A DNA stretch of 64,000 nucleotides from JAGXRK01 sp963804005. GTDB taxonomy: Bacteria; Bacteroidota; Ignavibacteria; Ignavibacteriales; Ignavibacteriaceae. How positions within the stretch are numbered: position 1 is the first letter of the stretch; the number at the start of each line of letters is the position of its first letter. The stretch spans positions 1 to 64,000 of the forward strand of contig CAWDOP010000012.1 of the NCBI GenBank assembly GCA_963804005.1. Reading direction: 5' to 3'. The translations under genes and the position numbers were made by a program. Below the pieces are notes generated by a model that had not been told where the DNA came from, ran no database searches, and worked only from the letters and a program-made list of their open reading frames with translations. Positions 35,542 through 45,710 of the stretch are shown piece after piece.

Positions 35542-38100
35542 ATGACTAAATTATTCTTAAAATATCGATCGAACATAGTTGTATCTTTTACAATTCTGCT
35601 CATTGCAGTTGCATTGTTGAATATCTATCATTCAGTTGCAGTCAATGTCATTTCAAATGACGAATGTTTATGGATTCCAACAAAATCGATGACTTCACTG
35701 GAAGAAAGATCAGAACTTTTCTTCTCAAATGTTAAAGAGGGAGGAGTTACCTGGAACGCAGGTATAAGAAATGGTGATCAGCTACTTGAAATAAATCATA
35801 TTAAAATTGAAGAACCTTTTCAGGCTCAAAGAATATTAAACGAATTTGACTATGGTGAATTAGCACCGTACAAAGTTAAAAAGCCTGACGGGAAAATTGT
35901 TGAGACAACAGTCTTTGCAAAAAAACTTGTTCAATTCGGTCAGCTTGCTACTTCTATAAGCGCGTTAATTTATTTACTGATAGGATTCATTGTTTTATCA
36001 GCTAAACCGGACGGCCTTTCTCAGCGATTATTTTACGCGATGGGCGTTCTAACCGTATTTATAGCATCCACTGCTCTTGTTCCAATGTACGGCGGATATG
36101 TGCAGCTATTTCAGGAAACTCCTATCATTGGTACTGTTCTGAGCAGTATGTTCATTATCGGTATAAGTTTTTTACCATTTGTGATGCTTGCTTTTGTCTG
36201 GACATTTCCGCAACCTTTCCGGTTTATGGAAAAGACATGGGTAAAGCTCACATTAATTTTTATCCCGCTTTTATTATCTGTTACTGGTAATCTTCTTGGA
36301 CATTTTTCCCTTAACAGTCAAATGCTTCCTTTACAATATTTTAACGTTTACCGTGTCTGGGTGAGATATTTTGCTCTCTTTGCACAAATTGTTGCAATTG
36401 TTTCTATGTTTCTGCAATACCGGCGCGTAAAATCTACAGCGCAAAGAAATCCTATACTGATTATTGCAATTGCAATGTTGTTTGGATTTATTGTAGGTAT
36501 TTATACTAATAATATTGCTCCGGCAATTTCCGATACTATCTATAACTCACCGGAATATTACATGCCGGTAATTCTTTTAATTCTTGTTCCGCTCGGATTT
36601 GCTTATGCTATCTTTAAATACCAGCTTCTTGATGTAGGTGAAGTAGTAAAAAATACAATTGTTTATGGAACTGCTACTCTCGGAATTGCAGCCATTTACT
36701 TTTTTATGATTTATGTTATCGGACAAAGTTTAAGTTCTGCTATCAGCACTGAGTACCAGGGTATTATTGCGGGAGCATTCTTCATTGCATTTGCTCTAAT
36801 ATTCCAATCAACTAAAGATAGATTTCAGGATTTTCTTACAAAAAGATTTTATCCCGAACAGTTCGCTCATCAGAAAGTTCTGATGAAATTCAGTAACGAT
36901 ATACCAACCGTGGTGGGACTTGATAATGTTCTTGATATTACTCAATCAACATTTGTTGAAGCCCTGCACCTTAAGAAATTTGGAATTCTGATCAGGGATC
37001 ATAAAACTGGCGTTCTCAATCTTGTTAAAAGTTTTGGTATCAGTAAAAATGAATGCTTAATTAAGCAGTCAGGACTTTCTCCTTTTATTGCGAATAAAAA
37101 TTCTACTGATGAGGTTCCTGTAATTCAACAGAATGATTTTGAAAGGCTCTTCCCCGATAATTTTAATGATATGATTAACGAAGGATTTTACACTGCTGTT
37201 CCGATGTACATTAAATCTAAAGTAGTTGGACTTCTTTTATTCGGATTAAAATATTCCGGTTCACAGTTTGCAGGTAAAGACCTTGAATTATTAAATGCAG
37301 CCGCTAACCAGATTGCAATTTCAATTGAGAATGCACGGTTATATGAATCTGAAGCAGAGAAATTGAAAATTGAAAAAGACCTTGAACTGGCAAGAGAGAT
37401 ACAGCAAAGCCTTTTACCGCGCTGCATTCCGTCTATGAATGGTTTAGATATTTGCGGTGAAATGATTCCCTGCAATGCAAGTGGGCGGTGATTACTATGA
37501 CCTGATTAAGATTTCCGATACTAAATTATTTGTTGCAGTAGGTGATGTTTCCGGAAAGGGATTAGCTGCATCCTTCTATATGACCAAAGTGCAGACGATG
37601 ATACAGCTTGCATCATCCAGCAGCACTTCACCGAAAGATATTTTGGTTGAAGTGAACAGAAGAATGTATGAATCGATGGAAAGAAACTGGTTTGTTACTA
37701 TGACTCTTGCTCTGTTCGATACTGAAAAACACACAGTAAAATTTTGCAGGGCAGGGCATTTACCATTATTCAAAGCCTGGAACGGTTCGGTTGAATCTCT
37801 TAGATCACAGGGTATTGGGCTGGGACTTGAAAAGGGAATTATCTTTGAACAGACTCTTCTTGAAGAGGAAATGCCCTTACATCCGGGTGAAATTTATGCT
37901 TTCTTTTCAGATGGAATTACCGAAGCGATGAATGACAAAAATGATCTGTTTGGTGAAGAAAACCTGAAAGAGCTTTTATTAAGAAAATCTGACCAAAGAT
38001 CCGCACAGATTATGAATGAATCTGGGAGTCATTAAAATCTTTCCGCAGAGACACTGATCCCAATGATGATATGACTATGGTCATAGTGAAAGTAAGTTAA
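35542..38100 (+). pseudogene. Membrane PDZ-like/7TM/GAF/SpoIIE phosphatase, broken by two frameshifts
   Basis: Reconstructed product of about 850 residues. Domains: N-terminal helix, a PDZ-like domain (about 45-130; VKEGGVTWNAGIRNGDQLLEI), roughly seven membrane helices (about 145-420), a GAF-like domain (about 440-600), a coiled linker and a SpoIIE domain. The frame shifts at about 37477: reading one base less gives PCNQVGGDYYDL in place of PCNASGR and a stop. It shifts again at about 38021, where restoring one base gives WESLKSFRRDTDPNDD and TMVIVKVS before TAA at 38098. Everything else is open and motif-complete (GDVSGKG, FSDGITEAM). Either real lesions or assembly errors. Confidence 0.85.
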
Positions 38101-38120
38101 AATTCAATTTCTTCCCAAAC

Positions 38121-38153
38121 AAAAAAGCCGATGATAATTTCACCGGCTTTTTT
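38121..38153. terminator. Bidirectional rho-independent terminator
   Basis: Stem AAAAAAGCCG/CGGCTTTTTT (38121-38130 with 38144-38153), 13-base loop, with A- and T-runs on both flanks. It lies between the convergent SpoIIE-type gene and secF and can serve both. Confidence 0.88.
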
Positions 38154-38179
38154 AATATCTAAAAATTAAGTAATTCTTT

Positions 38180-39322
38180 TTAGGAGAACTGGACTTTCTT
38201 CTTTCGCTTGTTAGCATACTCAAGAACAAATGCGCTTGCAACGAAAATTGAAGAGTAGGTACCAATGATAATACCGAAGAACAAAGTGAACGCAAATGCT
38301 CTTAACACATCTCCGCCGATAAGCATAAGAACAAAGACAGTCAATAATGTTGTAAAACCTGTAATTATTGTTCTGCTCATTGTTTGGTTAATGCTCTTGT
38401 TTATAACTTCCTGTAAATCCATTGTTTTATGGATTTTCATATTTTCTCTTACTCTGTCGAATACAACCACTGTATCGTTAATTGAGTAACCAACCAGAGT
38501 TAAAAATGCTGCAATTACGGTAAGATCAATTTCCAGGTTTAGTCCGGGTATAACTCCGTAGAGAACTGAATATAAACCAAGTGTAATCAAAACGTCGTGG
38601 AAAAGAGCAGCTACTGCGCCGACTGCAAATACAAATTTAAACCTGAATCCCAGATAAATAAGTATAGCAAGAAGTGAGAATAGAATAGCAATGATAGCAT
38701 CACGTTTTAGTTCATCACCAATCTTTGGTCCGACCCTGTCTTCCTTTAATACTCTGAAGGGATTATCCTTCATTTTTTCTCTGAGGTTTTCTTTTATCCA
38801 GTCGGCAATACCAAGACTTACAATCAACTGAGTGTTATCAGGTTCTTCTGAAACACCCGAAACCTGAAATCCTGCAAGAGCAAGTTGTTCAACAATATAT
38901 CTTGTAGTATCCGCATCAGGCAAAGAATATGTAATTGCGGTAGCTGATGAATCAACAATTGTGAATTCAATACCGGGGGCGGCTTTGTCAATTTCATTTT
39001 CAAAATTTCTGACTACCTGTGGATATAATTCGGAGGGAATTTGTTGTAATTCAGTTCTGACAAGAGCTCCTGTTTCACCACCGAAAGTTTTCACTTCCAC
39101 ATTTCCCAATCCAATGTTTTCAACTAAACTTCTTATTTCACCGATCTGAATAGTTTTATCAAACTGAAGAACTATTTCAGAACCGCCTTTGAAATCAATT
39201 CCAAAGTATAAACCTCTGAAGGCAACGTTCAACGCACCTATAAGAAATAAAAAAGCTGAAAAGTAATAGAAGATTTTTCTCTTCCCTAAAAAATCGAAAT
39301 TTAAGTTTTCAAATATTCGCAT
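38180..39322 (-). CDS. secF: Protein translocase subunit SecF
   Basis: Inner-membrane partner of SecD that uses the proton gradient to help complete Sec export. 380 residues, longer than the Escherichia form because of an enlarged periplasmic loop between helices 1 and 2. Seen: FRGLYFGIDFKGGSEIVLQF after the first helix, VGPKIGDELKRDAI at the start of helix 2, and the family signature NDTVVVFDRVRENM. GGAG lies eleven bases before the ATG. It follows secD by 30 bases. Confidence 0.96.
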   Translation of the reverse strand: MRIFENLNFDFLGKRKIFYYFSAFLFLIGALNVAFRGLYFGIDFKGGSEIVLQFDKTIQIGEIRSLVENIGLGNVEVKTFGGETGALVRTELQQIPSELYPQVVRNFENEIDKAAPGIEFTIVDSSATAITYSLPDADTTRYIVEQLALAGFQVSGVSEEPDNTQLIVSLGIADWIKENLREKMKDNPFRVLKEDRVGPKIGDELKRDAIIAILFSLLAILIYLGFRFKFVFAVGAVAALFHDVLITLGLYSVLYGVIPGLNLEIDLTVIAAFLTLVGYSINDTVVVFDRVRENMKIHKTMDLQEVINKSINQTMSRTIITGFTTLLTVFVLMLIGGDVLRAFAFTLFFGIIIGTYSSIFVASAFVLEYANKRKKKVQFS

Positions 39323-39352
39323 TTAAATTCTAACTCCTGAAACTTTTATTGA

Positions 39353-41293
39353 TTAACCAACGGTTATTTTCGTTCCTTTTGCAACCATAAAATCAAACAC
39401 AAGGCGTGATATTACAAGTGCACTGAATAAAGTAGATGCTATACCAATCATTAACGTTAAAGCAAATCCCTGCACCGGACCGGTACCAAACTGGTAAAGA
39501 ATAATTCCGGTAAAGAAAGTTGTAATGTTTGAGTCAATTATTGCAGATAAAGCTTTTTCATATCCTCCGTCAACCGATGCTTTAACTGTTTTTCCTGTTG
39601 CAAGTTCTTCTCTTATTCTTTCAAAGATAAGTACATTGGCATCCACTGCCATACCTATTGTAAGAATGATACCTGCAATACCCGGTAAAGTAAGTGTTGC
39701 GGTGAATCCAGCAAGTACACCAAGAATAAAAAGAACTGTAAATACTAAAACACCTGCGGCAACAGTTCCTGCTTTTCTGTAATAGAAAATCATAAATAAA
39801 GCAACAAAGAAAAATCCGATTAAAGCAGAATTGAAACCTGCAGATACTGAATCCTGTCCGAGTGAAGGACCAACAATTCTTTCTTCAATGATATCAACAG
39901 GAGCTGGAAGTGCACCGGCTTTTAGAACTATTTCTAAAAGTTTGGCTTCTTCCTGACCAGCCATTCCTTCAATTTGTGATCTTCCGCCCGTAATTTTACT
40001 ATTTACATTAGGAGCAGAGAAGACAACGCCATCGAGCATAATTGCAATTCTTTTGTTTATGTTGGCACCTGTAATTCTTGCCCAGTCTGTTGCACCTTCT
40101 GAATTCATTGTCATATTAACAATCCATGCAGAAGTATTCGGATCAATATTGGCACTGGCATCTGTAATAACACCACCGGTTAATTCAGGAGCTTTGTTAA
40201 CAAGGTAAAGCATATAAACGCCTTTACCCTCCTGGAATCCGATAGGTTTTGCCGAATATACAAATTCAACATTATTAGGAATTACTTTCTGAACTTCAGG
40301 AAGACTTAACCAATAATTTATCTGATTTCTGTTATCTTCCTGAACATAAGCATCTGCAAATCTGCCTTGCGGATCGAGAAGAGCCATAGCAAAGAAAGGA
40401 TGCTGTTTACGAAATTCCTCTTCAGTCAATTGCTGTTGAGTGGTATCAGAAGCGGTTGTTGTATCCTCTGTAAGAACAGTTGTATCGGTTTTTGTTGTTT
40501 CCTGAAATAAAGTGTCTGCGCCTGCTCCGGTTAATCTATTTGCTAAAACGCGGTCGATATTTTCAAGAATAGGGATGGTTAATTCAGGATCTTTTACTAA
40601 TCTGAACTCGAGAAGGGCGGTTCCCTGAATAAGCTGTTTTGCTTCTTCTTCACGAGCTACGCCGGGAAGTTCAACTATAATTCTTCTGCTGCCCTGTCGC
40701 TGAATTGAAGGTTCGGAAACTCCATACTGGTCAACTCTGTTCCTGATAATTTCCATTGCACGGGCAACCGCATCGGCAGCATCTTCGTTCAGCTGGTCTA
40801 TTATCTGACCATCATCCATACGGATAGTACCAAAATATTTGCTCAATCTAATACCGCGCTCACTAAGTTTTCTTCCAACAATATCAACAATAGGTTCATC
40901 GGTTCTCTGTGCTTCCATATCTGCTTCAGCAAGAACAGATTTTAAGATTTGATCGGGATTATTAGCCAATTTTTCGAGTAATTTACCTGTGTTTACTTCA
41001 AGTACAACGCGCATTCCGCCTTGAAGATCCAAGCCAAGTTTTATTCTTTTCAGTCTGGCTTCTGCTATAGACGGATCATCGTGTTTTATGCTATCTTCAA
41101 CTATACTTACAGCGCTTTCGATTTGTGCTCTGGTGTAGTCAGGATTGTCAGCTTTTATTTCTTCTCTTTTTTGATCAAGGATTGAAGACATTTCTTTGCT
41201 GTTTTGATAATCCTGGAAGGTAGGATAAAGCAGGTAGATGCTTAATGCAATTGCTGCAACTAATAAAATAAAGCGAAATCTGAATTCTTTCAT
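39353..41293 (-). CDS. secD: Protein translocase subunit SecD
   Basis: 646-residue SecD with about six membrane helices. The first helix (residues 8-26) is followed by a large periplasmic P1 region containing KLGLDLQGGMRVVLEV and NRVDQYGVSEPSIQRQG. The membrane half begins near GPSLGQDSVSAGF and holds the conserved VDANVLIFERIREEL. A Thr/Asp-rich low-complexity insertion (about residues 265-295) is a lineage feature. It is upstream of secF in the same operon; the AAGG sits unusually close to the ATG. Confidence 0.96.
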   Translation of the reverse strand: MKEFRFRFILLVAAIALSIYLLYPTFQDYQNSKEMSSILDQKREEIKADNPDYTRAQIESAVSIVEDSIKHDDPSIAEARLKRIKLGLDLQGGMRVVLEVNTGKLLEKLANNPDQILKSVLAEADMEAQRTDEPIVDIVGRKLSERGIRLSKYFGTIRMDDGQIIDQLNEDAADAVARAMEIIRNRVDQYGVSEPSIQRQGSRRIIVELPGVAREEEAKQLIQGTALLEFRLVKDPELTIPILENIDRVLANRLTGAGADTLFQETTKTDTTVLTEDTTTASDTTQQQLTEEEFRKQHPFFAMALLDPQGRFADAYVQEDNRNQINYWLSLPEVQKVIPNNVEFVYSAKPIGFQEGKGVYMLYLVNKAPELTGGVITDASANIDPNTSAWIVNMTMNSEGATDWARITGANINKRIAIMLDGVVFSAPNVNSKITGGRSQIEGMAGQEEAKLLEIVLKAGALPAPVDIIEERIVGPSLGQDSVSAGFNSALIGFFFVALFMIFYYRKAGTVAAGVLVFTVLFILGVLAGFTATLTLPGIAGIILTIGMAVDANVLIFERIREELATGKTVKASVDGGYEKALSAIIDSNITTFFTGIILYQFGTGPVQGFALTLMIGIASTLFSALVISRLVFDFMVAKGTKITVG

Positions 41294-41475
41294 ACCTTAA
41301 CTTTATGTTTCTGAATGAGTTAAAAAATTTTAATTAACTGCCAAACTTAAAGGTTCGGGCTTAGAAAGTCAATAAAAATCAGGGGTTTACACTCTGTTTA
41401 GACATCAATTATGCAGATTTTAATGAAATTGCAAAAAATGAATTATAAAGCAACAAGTAACTAATTAAATATGCT

Positions 41476-42297
41476 TTATTTGAACAGAATAAACTTTTTG
41501 ACCAACGAAGCAAACTTTTCTTGAACTTTTTTTGCTGTTTCGGTTACTTCATTGTGTGAGAGTTTTTGGTCGGATATTCCGGAAGCATAATTTGTAATAC
41601 AAGATATAGCTGCGACTTTCATTCCAAGACTTGAAGCAAATACAGCCTCATGCACAGTGGACATTCCGACTGCATCTCCGCCAAATTTGGAAATGAATTT
41701 TACTTCTGCCGGAGTTTCATAAGAAGGACCTTTTGTATACCAGTAAACACCTTCTTTTAAGTTTATGTTTTCTTCCAAAGCTGCTTTTCTGATTAAATTA
41801 TTAAGTTCTTCACTTGGAAAGTCCGGAAAAGAATTTTTCATATCTTCATTCGCTAAACCAAGTAATAATGTTAATTCTTTTTTAATCTGAATGCCGTTGA
41901 AAGAAGTGTTTAACATCAAATCACCGGGTTCAAGAAAAGAACTTATACCGCCGGCAGCATTTGTTAGTAAAATATTTTTACAACCAAGCTTTTGGGAAAT
42001 AAAGGGAGGAAGAATACACTCAGAAATATGATATCCTTCATAAAAATGAATTCTGCCGCTGAAGAGAAGAATTTTCTTTCCTTTGTGTGTTCCCCAGATG
42101 ATCTTTCCTTTATGTCCTTCAACTGTTGAAATGGGATAACCATTAAGGGAGTTAGTCAGAACCTCTTTTACAATTTCAATTTTGGTATCAAAGTTTCCCA
42201 ATCCGCTTCCGAGAATAATTGATATATCCGGATTGAAGGGAGAGTGTTCTGCAATTTCTTTTATTAAATTTTTGTATTTGAAATTTAGATTAATCAT
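41476..42297 (-). CDS. punA: Purine nucleoside phosphorylase (PNP-I, inosine/guanosine type)
   Basis: Phosphorolysis of purine (deoxy)nucleosides to base and (deoxy)ribose-1-phosphate; 273 residues, the trimeric type. Motifs: IILGSGLGNF (phosphate loop), STVEGHKGK, LFSGRIHFYEGYH, the substrate region GPSYETPAEVKF, GMSTVHEAVFA and ITNYASGI. Asn in CITNYA fits the 6-oxopurine-specific class. The ATG follows the transporter stop with no gap, so it is the last gene of the nucleoside salvage group. Confidence 0.93.
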   Translation of the reverse strand: MINLNFKYKNLIKEIAEHSPFNPDISIILGSGLGNFDTKIEIVKEVLTNSLNGYPISTVEGHKGKIIWGTHKGKKILLFSGRIHFYEGYHISECILPPFISQKLGCKNILLTNAAGGISSFLEPGDLMLNTSFNGIQIKKELTLLLGLANEDMKNSFPDFPSEELNNLIRKAALEENINLKEGVYWYTKGPSYETPAEVKFISKFGGDAVGMSTVHEAVFASSLGMKVAAISCITNYASGISDQKLSHNEVTETAKKVQEKFASLVKKFILFK

Positions 42298-43653
42298 TTA
42301 TGAAAATAATAATCCTACTAAAGTTGCTGTAAGTAAAGTTGTTATAACTCCGCCGGTTACTGCCTTAAGTCCAAGTTGGGCAATATCGGATTTACGTGAT
42401 GGTGCAAGTGGTCCAAGTCCTCCAATCTGAATTGCAATTGAACTGAAATTTGCAAATCCACATAGAGCATAAGTTGCCATCAGGATTGATTTCTCATTTA
42501 CAAGTTTTCCAAGTTCAACAAGGTGGCCCATTTCCGAATACGCTACAAATTCATTAAGAACAATTTTTGTACCGAGTAAACTTCCGAAATTAAGTGCATC
42601 TTCCCAGGGAACTCCAATTCCAAAAGCAACACCTTGCAAAACCGATCCAATTATTAATTGAAAACTCAGAGGTCTCCCGAAATTTTCAGTCAAATAAACA
42701 TTCACATTAAGAATATCACCGAGTCCGTTTAATAAATAATTTATCATTGCGATCAAAGCAATGAATGCAATAAGCATTGCCCCAACATTAAGAGCCAGTT
42801 TAAGTCCGTCACCCGCACCATTTGCCGCCGATTCAATAATATTTGCAGCGTTTTTTTCAACTTCAACCTTAACAGATCCTTTGGTTTTGGGTTCACCAAC
42901 TTCGGGTATAAGAATTTTAGCGATGACCATTGCAGCGGGAGCAGCCATTACACTAGCACCAAGCAGTTGAGTTGCAAACATCTGTTGTGCCTCTATAAGC
43001 GGAATACCATGAGATATTGCATAGGCACTTCCCAAAATCTGAATGTAAGCAGCCATCACTCCGCCTGCAATAGTAGCCATTCCTCCAACCATAACGGTAA
43101 GTATTTCGCTTCTTGTCATTTCCTGAATGTACGGTTTTATCATCAAAGGAGCTTCAGTTTGTCCGACAAAAATATTAGCAGTACAGGAGAGAGATTCTGC
43201 TCCGCTTGTTCCCATAAGCTTTGCCATAACCCAAGCCATTCCCTGTACAATGCGCTGCATTATTCCCAGATAATATAAAACAGACATCAAACTGGCAAAG
43301 AAAATAATGGTTGGAAGAACCTGAAAAGCAAAAAAGAAACCCAGGCTGTTTTCAGTAGCAGGAGGCAATGCAAGATTTCCAAAAACAAACTGCGCACCTT
43401 CAGTAGTAAAATTTAAAATCAAAACGAACACATAACTTACTGAAGCAAAAAAATCTTTAGGCCAGCCGAGAGGTCCGAAAAAACTGCGAAGGTTTTCTCC
43501 TTTTAGAATCAGTAATGCAAATACAAATTGAATTCCTAAACCTGAAAGTACAAGCTTCCAATTAATTTTCTTTTTGTTGTTTGAAATGAGAAAAGAAATA
43601 CCGATTAAAAGTAGTATTCCTAAAAGTCCGCGCAAGATAGAATTAATATCCAT
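42298..43653 (-). CDS. Concentrative nucleoside transporter (CNT/NupC family)
   Basis: Cation-coupled nucleoside importer of 451 residues with roughly ten membrane segments. Family signatures: the N-terminal NWKLVLSGLGIQFVFALLIL, the substrate/sodium region NIFVGQTEAPLMIKPYI, MTRSEILTVMVGGMATIAGGVMAAY, and the late GFANFSSIAIQIGGLG. It lies between tdk and the purine phosphorylase gene with almost no gaps, so it likely brings in the nucleosides that the other three enzymes use. Substrate range (purine or pyrimidine) cannot be decided. Confidence 0.93.
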   Translation of the reverse strand: MDINSILRGLLGILLLIGISFLISNNKKKINWKLVLSGLGIQFVFALLILKGENLRSFFGPLGWPKDFFASVSYVFVLILNFTTEGAQFVFGNLALPPATENSLGFFFAFQVLPTIIFFASLMSVLYYLGIMQRIVQGMAWVMAKLMGTSGAESLSCTANIFVGQTEAPLMIKPYIQEMTRSEILTVMVGGMATIAGGVMAAYIQILGSAYAISHGIPLIEAQQMFATQLLGASVMAAPAAMVIAKILIPEVGEPKTKGSVKVEVEKNAANIIESAANGAGDGLKLALNVGAMLIAFIALIAMINYLLNGLGDILNVNVYLTENFGRPLSFQLIIGSVLQGVAFGIGVPWEDALNFGSLLGTKIVLNEFVAYSEMGHLVELGKLVNEKSILMATYALCGFANFSSIAIQIGGLGPLAPSRKSDIAQLGLKAVTGGVITTLLTATLVGLLFS

Positions 43654-43662
43654 AATTTTACT

Positions 43663-44241
43663 TTAACTTTCTTCAGGGATGTAATGACATTTACGGCAGC
43701 GTGCTTCATAAATGTCTGCCGCACCAACTACAACTCTTTCCTTCGAAACAATTTTGCGTTGTGTTTTATCAGCGGGATTTCCACAATTAACACATATAGC
43801 AAGTGCTTTGGTTATATATTCTGCAATTGCGAGTAATTGGGGCATCGGTTCAAAAGGAATACCGCGGTAATCCTGATCAAGTCCGGCAACAATTACTCTT
43901 TTGCCTTTTGATGCAAGTGTATTACAGACTTGAATAAGATCATTAGAGAAGAATTGCGCTTCATCTATTCCTACAACCTGTGCGTCTTTTGCAAGATGAA
44001 TTATTTCCCGGACATCTTCAACAATAGTTGATGGTAATGATTGCTCGTTGTGAGAAACAATTGAACCTTCGGAATATCTCGTATCAATTTTAGGTTTAAA
44101 TACCCTGACTTTCTGTTTTGCAATTTGTGCTCTGCGTAAACGGCGGATAAGTTCTTCAGTTTTACCACTGAACATACAGCCGGCAATAACTTCTATCCAG
44201 CCGATATCTTTGGGCATTGAGTGAGGTGCGAGTTCATTCAT
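43663..44241 (-). CDS. tdk: Thymidine kinase (type II)
   Basis: ATP-dependent salvage of thymidine and deoxyuridine; 192 residues. Walker A GCMFSGKTEELIRR (about 21-34), the catalytic Asp/Glu region VGIDEAQFF, and a zinc site with two CxxC pairs (CVNCGNPAD and CRKCHYIP). It starts nine bases before the transporter gene on the same strand. The 188-base spacer upstream, towards cdd, carries a GGGGAGGGATGCCATGG stretch and no gene. Confidence 0.95.
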   Translation of the reverse strand: MNELAPHSMPKDIGWIEVIAGCMFSGKTEELIRRLRRAQIAKQKVRVFKPKIDTRYSEGSIVSHNEQSLPSTIVEDVREIIHLAKDAQVVGIDEAQFFSNDLIQVCNTLASKGKRVIVAGLDQDYRGIPFEPMPQLLAIAEYITKALAICVNCGNPADKTQRKIVSKERVVVGAADIYEARCRKCHYIPEES

Positions 44242-44429
44242 AAATCTGCCTTACCAATTAAGTGATTATTATTCTTAAAATTATTGAGTAAAAATGATCT
44301 TAGGGAGCAGAATGGTTGATTGACTGATTGAAATTAAATTTTTAATGATCATAGATTTTTTGTACTTCTCAATTTCTTAATTTACCTGAACCCCTATCTA
44401 AATTGGGGAGGGATGCCATGGACTTTAAC

Positions 44430-44822
44430 TTATTTAAGATACTTATCACTAAAAGCATAGGGTAGCAAAGCTGACATTTTTTCAATCCTCTGCTCGCCCT
44501 TTGAGTTAAGCATAATAACATCAATGTTACCGCAAAGCTCACTCATCACCTGCCTGCAAGCACCGCAAGGTGAGATATAATCTTCAGCATCACTGGCTAT
44601 TGCAATAGCTTTAAATTTTCTCTCTCCTTCAGAAATTGCTTTAAATACTGCAGTGCGTTCAGCACAAATAGTTAAACTGTAAGAACTTGTTTCTATGTTG
44701 CCGCCGAGATATAGTTTATCATCTTCGGTCAGAAGCGCAGCACCTACCCGAAACTTAGAGTATGTAGGCATAGAAAGTTTTTTTGCATCAATTGCTTTTT
44801 GTGAGAGTGATTTGTAATCCAC
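44430..44822 (-). CDS. cdd: Cytidine deaminase
   Basis: Zinc enzyme deaminating (deoxy)cytidine to (deoxy)uridine; 130 residues, the tetrameric type. The catalytic CAERTAVFKAI (zinc Cys and Glu) and PCGACRQVMSEL (two zinc Cys) are intact, as is the N-terminal KLSMPTYSKFRVGAAL. The start is GTG at 44822 with AAAGGA about eight bases upstream. It lies upstream of tdk on the same strand but 188 bases away, so it may have its own transcript. Confidence 0.95.
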   Translation of the reverse strand: MDYKSLSQKAIDAKKLSMPTYSKFRVGAALLTEDDKLYLGGNIETSSYSLTICAERTAVFKAISEGERKFKAIAIASDAEDYISPCGACRQVMSELCGNIDVIMLNSKGEQRIEKMSALLPYAFSDKYLK

Positions 44823-44881
44823 TAAATAAATCCTTTCAATTCTAAAATATATTATTTGGCTCTGATTTCAAATCAGACCAA

Positions 44882-45710
44882 TCATAGTTTTTTTAAGAGC
44901 ATATAAAAAGTAGGAGTAAAAAACTTATTTATTATTCCAAATTTATCATTAGCAATTCGAAGTATCAGTTTGTTTAGCTTAAACATAGAAGTAAGTTTTA
45001 CTAATGATAAATGAAAATTACTCCAGACAATTCCTTTATTTCCTTTGAACAATTCTTCAACTGCAAACTTTGTGTGGAGTTTGACATCAAAATATTTAGA
45101 AAATTTTTTTATTAAATCATTTAATGAAAACAGTTCTGCAATGTCTTTTCGTTCTATTTCATTTTTTCTAAATCTTTTCAGATAAAAGTTTTTAATTGCT
45201 TTACGTTTAAATAGTGCCAGGAAAGGCATTCCCCAATGCGGATCGGAAATTATGTTAAAAACAGAAAAACGATTTGGAGTACTTAAATAAATTATGCCGT
45301 TCGGGTTTTAAAATTCTGTTCAACTCAATAAATAATAATTCTGTTTCATTAATATGTTCAATCACATCCTGAAGAATAATCAAATCGAAAGATATATCTG
45401 CAAACGGAAATAATTTTGCATTACTGTTTATGCGGTAATGATCAATCTTATCAAAATTTTGCGAATGTCTTTTTAGTCTTATAAAACTATAATCTAAACT
45501 GACAACAAAATTATTTCTTGATAAAGTATATGATGTCCCGCCCTCCCCGGAACCGAGATCAAGTATAGTTAAATTGGTTGGATCAAAATGTTTTTCGATG
45601 AGAGATTGAACAAACTTTCCTCGTTTAATTGCCAGATCACGTCCTCTTTTCCATCGTTCATAGTTGGGATGACTATTGTCAAGCCACGGAACAGAATGGT
45701 TTATCTCCAT
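44882..45710 (-). pseudogene. Class I SAM-dependent methyltransferase, split by one frameshift
   Basis: Two frames together encode one protein of about 275 residues. The 5' part (45710-45255) has the SAM motif ILDLGSGEGGTSYTL and FDLIILQDVIEHIN. It leaves frame at about 45299-45302: removing one base turns KPERHN into KPNGIIYLSTPNRFS, which runs into MPFLALF in the second frame and continues to 44882. The protein is otherwise complete and resembles methyltransferases of glycolipid or polysaccharide clusters. The start overlaps the glycosyltransferase by ten bases. It may be a recent lesion or a sequence error. Confidence 0.82.

Noticed and set aside
37470..37491. Programmed ribosomal frameshift in the third SpoIIE gene
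   Set aside because: No slippery heptamer or downstream pseudoknot was seen, and a second, opposite shift occurs 0.55 kb later; lesions or errors are simpler.
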